Shown piece after piece: positions 5,029 through 8,188 of a DNA stretch of 8,188 nucleotides (position 1 is the first letter of the stretch; every line of letters starts with the position of its first letter). The stretch comes from Halovenus sp. (lineage in GTDB: Archaea; Halobacteriota; Halobacteria; Halobacteriales; Haloarculaceae), in contig JAQCNR010000053.1 in the NCBI GenBank assembly GCA_028274925.1, positions 1 through 8,188 on the forward strand, read 5' to 3'. Both the position numbers and the translations under genes were made by a program. The notes beneath the pieces are model-generated. The model had not been told where the DNA came from. It saw only the letters and a program-made list of their open reading frames with translations, and did not search any database.

Positions 5029-6459
5029 TTACTCGCTCTCGTCGTCAAGCGCCTGCCACGACAGTCGTGGTGTTCGCGCCGCGCTCACCTGGTCGATACG
5101 GCGGGCGGCGGTTCGTTCTGGTGCGGCCTCGATGGTCTCGGTTGACTCGTCGGCAACGGCGTTGAACGCCGCTGCGAGTTGGTCGAGCGTCCGCTTGTTC
5201 TCGATTTCGGTCGGTTCGGTCATCAGCGCCTCGTCGACAATTTCGGGCCACTTCGTCGTCGGCGGGTGGACGCCGTAATCGAGCATTCGTTTGGCAACGT
5301 CGGCGGCGTCCTGGTCGCCCGCGCTTGCGACGAACTCGTGGTGGAAGGGGCCGAACGGAATCTCGTACTCGAGTTGCTCGGCCAGATAGTTGGCGTTCAG
5401 CACTGCTTTGGCACTGGCGTCGGTCAGTCCCTCGTCGCCGAGGCGGGCGATGTAGGCACAGGTTTTGACGAGCACGAGCCAGTTGCCTTGGAAGCCGTGG
5501 ACCTTCCCGATAGAGTGGGTTGGCTCGAACAGTTCGTAGCCGCCGCCGTGCTCGCGAACCTGCGGCTCGGGGAGGAAATCTGCGAGTTCGTCGACAACAC
5601 CCACTGGGCCCGCGCCGGGCCCGCCGCCGCCGTGGGGCGTTGCGAACGTCTTGTGGACGTTGTAGTGCATGATGTCGAAGCCCATGTCGCCGGGTCTGGC
5701 CCGGCCGAGTAAGGCATTCAGGTTTGCGCCGTCGTAGTACAGCAGTCCGCCGGCGTCGTGGACCATCGCCGAAATTTCCTCGATATCACGCTCGAACAAC
5801 CCCAGTGTGTTCGGGTTGGTCAGCATCAGCAGCGCAGTCTCGTCACTGATCGCTTCTTCGAGCGCGTCGATGTCGACACGGCCATCGTCGCCGCTGGGGA
5901 GTTCGACCACATCGAACCCGGCGAGGGCGGCGCTGGCGAAGTTCGTCCCGTGGGCGCTGTCGGGGACAATAATCTCCGAGCGCTCGTCGCCGTTGTGTTC
6001 GTGATAGGCCTTGGCGACCAACACGCCAGTGTACTCACCGGCCGCGCCCGCGGGCGGCTGGAGGGTAACGGCGTCCATCCCGCCAATCTCGGCGAGATAC
6101 TCCGAGGTTCGGCCGAGCAGTTCGAGCGTGCCCTGCAACGCTTTTTCGGGGCGGTCAGGGTGGACCGCACCGCTTGGGTGTGCGGCCAAATCTTCGGTGA
6201 ATTTCGGGTTGTACTTCATCGTACACGAACCCAGCGGGAACGGGCCGCTTTCGACACCGTAATTCATCTGGGAGAGTCGCGTGTAGTGTCTGGCCAGTTC
6301 GGGCTCCGACAGTTCGGGCAGTTCGAGACTGTCCCGAGTCAGGTCGTCGGGTAGCGGCGTGTCGACAGCCACCTCTCTGGTATTTTTCTCCGAGAGCAGC
6401 GGTTCGTAGCCCTCCTCGTCGCTCCAGCGGGCCTGGTCGTAGTGCAGTTCGTCGCTCAT
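5029..6459 (-). CDS. gcvPB: Glycine dehydrogenase (decarboxylating) subunit 2, GcvPB
   Basis: 476 aa from ATG at 6459 (MSDELHYDQARWSDEEGYEP). An extension to 6489 is possible but lies in duplicated spacer DNA. It is the C-terminal half of the P-protein, carrying the PLP site. Conserved stretches seen are GPFPLGSCTMKYNPK (72-86), PPAGAAGEYTG (135-145), VPDSAHGTNFASA (165-177), TNPNTLGLFE (214-223), YYDGANLNAL (241-250) and HYNVHKTFATPHGGGGPG (265-282), where Lys270 should bind PLP. Toward the end, HPPTTKWPEIVDEALMTEPTE (398-418) is typical. With GcvPA it decarboxylates glycine and passes the aminomethyl group to lipoyl-GcvH, feeding one-carbon units to tetrahydrofolate through GcvT. Length and motifs are complete. 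It lies downstream of gcvPA in the same transcript, but the usual direct overlap is interrupted by a 59-bp duplication. The end is Asp/Glu-rich, as in halophiles. Confidence 0.97.
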   Translation of the reverse strand: MSDELHYDQARWSDEEGYEPLLSEKNTREVAVDTPLPDDLTRDSLELPELSEPELARHYTRLSQMNYGVESGPFPLGSCTMKYNPKFTEDLAAHPSGAVHPDRPEKALQGTLELLGRTSEYLAEIGGMDAVTLQPPAGAAGEYTGVLVAKAYHEHNGDERSEIIVPDSAHGTNFASAALAGFDVVELPSGDDGRVDIDALEEAISDETALLMLTNPNTLGLFERDIEEISAMVHDAGGLLYYDGANLNALLGRARPGDMGFDIMHYNVHKTFATPHGGGGPGAGPVGVVDELADFLPEPQVREHGGGYELFEPTHSIGKVHGFQGNWLVLVKTCAYIARLGDEGLTDASAKAVLNANYLAEQLEYEIPFGPFHHEFVASAGDQDAADVAKRMLDYGVHPPTTKWPEIVDEALMTEPTEIENKRTLDQLAAAFNAVADESTETIEAAPERTAARRIDQVSAARTPRLSWQALDDESE

Positions 6460-6470
6460 GCAACCATCTC
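6452..6470 (-). repeat. Duplicated gcvPA-end/gcvPB-start junction, gcvPB-proximal copy
   Basis: Matches 6511-6529 at 18 of 19 bases, 59 bp apart. Each copy reads, on the minus strand, GGAG(A/G)TGGTTGCATGAGCGA: ribosome-binding stretch, stop and start together. The original operon most likely had a single ATGA overlap here. Confidence 0.8.
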
Positions 6471-6518
6471 CAAGTCTCCGACCCGGCACCGTTGCGTTCG
6501 CTCACTCCGTTCGCTCAT
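6456..6518 (-). CDS. 20-codon mini-ORF bridging gcvPA and gcvPB (possible translational relay)
   Basis: The ATG at 6518 overlaps the gcvPA stop (ATGA), and the TGA at 6456-6458 overlaps the gcvPB start (again ATGA). The peptide starts MSER, like the gcvPB start MSDE, and ends LEMVA, like the gcvPA end REVVA. A GGAGGTG Shine-Dalgarno-like stretch precedes its ATG, and a weaker GGAGATG precedes gcvPB. The peptide itself probably has no function; translating it would carry ribosomes from gcvPA to gcvPB. Its expression is inference. Confidence 0.45.
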   Translation of the reverse strand: MSERSERTQRCRVGDLEMVA

Positions 6519-6529
6519 GCAACCACCTC
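6511..6529 (-). repeat. Duplicated gcvPA-end/gcvPB-start junction, gcvPA-proximal copy
   Basis: Partner of 6452-6470. Between the copies lies about 40 bp that includes GCGAACGGAGTGAGCG (minus strand, 6499-6514), the same palindromic core as in the hairpin cluster after the tRNA. This suggests insertion of a short palindromic repeat with duplication of its target. Confidence 0.75.
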
Positions 6530-7849
6530 CCTGACAGCGTCAACTAGTCTCTCTGTGCTGTCCTCGTTCGTCTCGGTCACACAGATCTGGAGCAGATGTT
6601 CGTCGACAGCGTGAACCGCGAATCCTTCGTCGACGAGTTCGTCCACGATGGCTTGCGCTGGCTGGTCGGTCCGTGCCAGAAACTCACGGAAGTGGTGTCG
6701 GTCGTGGACTGGCGCGGCGACACCAGTAATCTCGTCGAGTTGGTCTGCAAGCTCCGTCGCATTCGTGAGACAGGTCCGGGCGAGGTCAACCAGTCCCTCT
6801 GGCCCGAGATAGGCGGCATGAATCGCCGTCCGGAGGGCAACCCACGCCTGATTCGTGCAGATGTTGCTCGTGGCGCGCTCACGCCGGATGTGCTGTTCAC
6901 GGGTCTGCAGCGTCAGTGTGTACGCCCGTCGGCCGGTGCTGTCCTCGCCCGCGCCGACGAGTCTGCCCGGGACCTGCCGGAGGAACTCTTTCCGGGTCGC
7001 GAACATCCCCAGGCCCATCCCGTAGGACGTGCCCAGACCGAGCGTTGCGGCGTCGCCGATGACGACATCCGCGCCGACGGCGGCGGGTTCTTCGAGCACC
7101 GACAGCGCAACAGGGTCCGAGCCCAGCGCAAACAGTGCCTCGTGTTCGTCGGCAATCGTGCCGAGGTCCGACAGAGATTCTTCGACGACGCCGCGAACTG
7201 TCGGACTCTCCGCGTACAGCAACAGCAGGTCCTCGTCGACCAGGTCCTCGATTGCCGCCACGTCGGCCGCGCCGTCGGCCATCGGGTAGCTTTCTATTGT
7301 GAGGTTGGCTCCGTCTGCGTAGTTTTCGAGGACGCCGCGTTTACCTTCGTGGAGGTGTTCCGGAACGAGCACCCGGTCGCCCGTCGTCGCCCGAACACGA
7401 GACGCGAGCGTCGCCGTCTCACCGAGGGCTGTCGCGGCGTCGTACAGCGAACAGTTCGCCACTTCAAGCCCCGTCAACTCGACGAGTATCGACTGGTACT
7501 CGAACAGGGCCTGCAGAAAGCCCTGTGCGATTTCGGGCTGGTACTGCGTGTAGGAACTCAGAAACTCCTGCCGGTCGGAGAGATGGTCGACCAACGAGGG
7601 CACGTAGTGGTCGTAGTGGCCCCGGCCGAGAAACTCCGTCAGGTCGTTGTTGCGGTTCAGCATCCCCCCGAATTCCTGTCGGACAGCGCGTTCGCTGCGC
7701 GATTCGATGTCGAATTCGCCGTCGAACCGAATCTCCTCGGGAATGTCGAAGAGGCCGGCTTCCGTCGCCGCGCCGACCGCGTCGAGCATCTGTTCAGTTT
7801 CAGCGGGTGTGTGTGACGCGTAGGGACTTCCGGTATCGTGTCCGCCCAT
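6515..7849 (-). CDS. gcvPA: Glycine dehydrogenase (decarboxylating) subunit 1, GcvPA
   Basis: 444 aa from ATG at 7849 (MGGHDTGSPYASHTPAETEQ). It is the N-terminal half of the P-protein; it has the PLP-transferase fold without the PLP lysine and forms the heteromeric decarboxylase with GcvPB. Recognisable family stretches: SPYASHT near the start, FLGRGHYDHYVPSLVDHL, SSYTQYQPEIAQGFLQALFEYQ, ELTGLEVANCSLYDAATALGE, then LGTSYGMGLGMFATRKEFLRQ and the strongly conserved QTREQHIRRERATSNICTNQ. Length is that of a full archaeal GcvPA. Its TGA sits in an ATGA overlap with a 20-codon mini-ORF rather than with gcvPB itself. It has its own promoter within 40 bp upstream. In many haloarchaea gcvT and gcvH precede this gene; here a membrane protein gene does, so those partners must lie elsewhere or further upstream. 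Confidence 0.97.
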   Translation of the reverse strand: MGGHDTGSPYASHTPAETEQMLDAVGAATEAGLFDIPEEIRFDGEFDIESRSERAVRQEFGGMLNRNNDLTEFLGRGHYDHYVPSLVDHLSDRQEFLSSYTQYQPEIAQGFLQALFEYQSILVELTGLEVANCSLYDAATALGETATLASRVRATTGDRVLVPEHLHEGKRGVLENYADGANLTIESYPMADGAADVAAIEDLVDEDLLLLYAESPTVRGVVEESLSDLGTIADEHEALFALGSDPVALSVLEEPAAVGADVVIGDAATLGLGTSYGMGLGMFATRKEFLRQVPGRLVGAGEDSTGRRAYTLTLQTREQHIRRERATSNICTNQAWVALRTAIHAAYLGPEGLVDLARTCLTNATELADQLDEITGVAAPVHDRHHFREFLARTDQPAQAIVDELVDEGFAVHAVDEHLLQICVTETNEDSTERLVDAVREVVA

Positions 7850-7875
7850 TATTGTTCTCTTGGGCTGGATGTATG

Positions 7876-7885
7876 GTATTATTTT
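7876..7885 (-). promoter_or_regulatory. TATA box of the gcvPA-gcvPB operon
   Basis: On the minus strand AAAATAATAC is centred about 31 nt before the gcvPA ATG, which would leave a leader of only a few bases. It stands out as the most AT-rich stretch of the 70-bp gap behind the membrane protein gene. Confidence 0.55.
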
Positions 7886-7919
7886 GGTTCAGAAGGCGCG
7901 TCAACGTGGTACACACCGC

Positions 7920-8188
7920 CTACTCGTCGCCGCCGGACTCCATAGCCTCCTGGTAGCCGCTGCGAAAGGCACTGACGAACAGGATGGCCACGGCGACGCC
8001 GACAATCCCCCAAACGCCGAGCAGTTCTCGCCCGCTGGCAAGTGGTGAGATACTCACCACGATGGCCAGCAAAAAGAGAATCACCGGAATCAGCCGCACT
8101 CGAAGCACTGACAACCCGTCGTTTGTCGCACTCAGGTACAACTGGGGGAATGTGTACCAGAACAGACCAAGATAGACGAACGTCGCCA
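7920..8188 (-). CDS. Membrane protein of unknown function (N-terminus cut by window edge)
   Basis: The last 88 complete codons are visible; the frame stays open to the right edge, so the start lies outside. A TTG at 8141 is an in-frame codon, not a convincing start. Three hydrophobic stretches are seen: FVYLGLFWYTF near the edge, RLIPVILFLLAIVVSISPLA, and LLGVWGIVGVAVAILFVSAF, followed by a short polar tail ending MESGGDE. It is therefore an integral membrane protein, probably with the acidic tail in the cytosol by the Arg in AFRSGYQ. I do not recognise the family. It is on the same strand as gcvPA, 70 bp upstream, but gcvPA has its own TATA box, so a shared transcript is not needed. Confidence 0.75.
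   Translation of the reverse strand, partial: ATFVYLGLFWYTFPQLYLSATNDGLSVLRVRLIPVILFLLAIVVSISPLASGRELLGVWGIVGVAVAILFVSAFRSGYQEAMESGGDE

Noticed and set aside
6596..7816. 406-residue open frame on the plus strand
   Set aside because: It lies wholly antisense to gcvPA, which is unmistakable.

Overview
The window is chromosomal DNA of a haloarchaeon (class Halobacteria). This rests on very acidic proteins (D/E-rich tails and linkers), high-GC codon use, TATA-type promoters placed so that transcripts would be leaderless or nearly so, a glycine decarboxylase split into gcvPA and gcvPB, a Tat-like lipoprotein signal of the haloarchaeal RRxLLRAxAVG...AGC type, a tRNA without encoded CCA, and many short GCGAACGnAGTGAGCG palindromes. 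Genus cannot be fixed from the window.

Layout, left to right. 1-718 (-): 5' part of a medium-chain dehydrogenase/quinone-oxidoreductase-like gene that runs off the left edge. 836-1468 (+): moaB, molybdenum cofactor biosynthesis, divergent from the dehydrogenase. 1551-2279 (-): secreted lipoprotein with a long acidic linker; its expected ATG is 2 nt out of frame with the signal peptide. 2341-3879 (+): a long open frame with neither a start nor a natural end, the middle of a large secreted or toxin-like protein, wedged between the lipoprotein promoter and a tRNA. 3880-3964 (+): tRNA-Leu(UAA). 3965-4443: gene-free stretch holding a second copy of the tRNA 3' end (att-like), a run of hairpin repeats, an inverted repeat and a promoter. 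4444-4602 and 4604-4984 (+): a 52-aa zinc-ribbon protein and a single-domain response regulator, one nucleotide apart. 5029-6459 and 6515-7849 (-): gcvPB and gcvPA, the two halves of the glycine cleavage P-protein. 7920-8188 (-): membrane protein, cut by the right edge.

Functional logic. The gcvPA-gcvPB pair makes the PLP-dependent glycine decarboxylase; gcvH and gcvT are not in the window. The zinc ribbon and the receiver are almost certainly one transcript and translationally linked. The stretch 2330-4243 is the accessory part: a beheaded and betailed gene fragment, a tRNA and a duplicated tRNA end together suggest past insertion and deletion by an element using tRNA-Leu as its target.

The most interesting details are (a) a 59-bp duplication between gcvPA and gcvPB that creates a 20-codon mini-ORF with ATGA stop/start overlaps at both ends, so translational coupling would be kept across the insertion; (b) the 23-bp tRNA-Leu 3'-end duplication only 133 bp from the tRNA; (c) the Met-less 513-codon gene fragment whose stop is the tRNA anticodon itself; and (d) the 2-nt offset at the lipoprotein start. 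I see no clear new defence system or CRISPR array.
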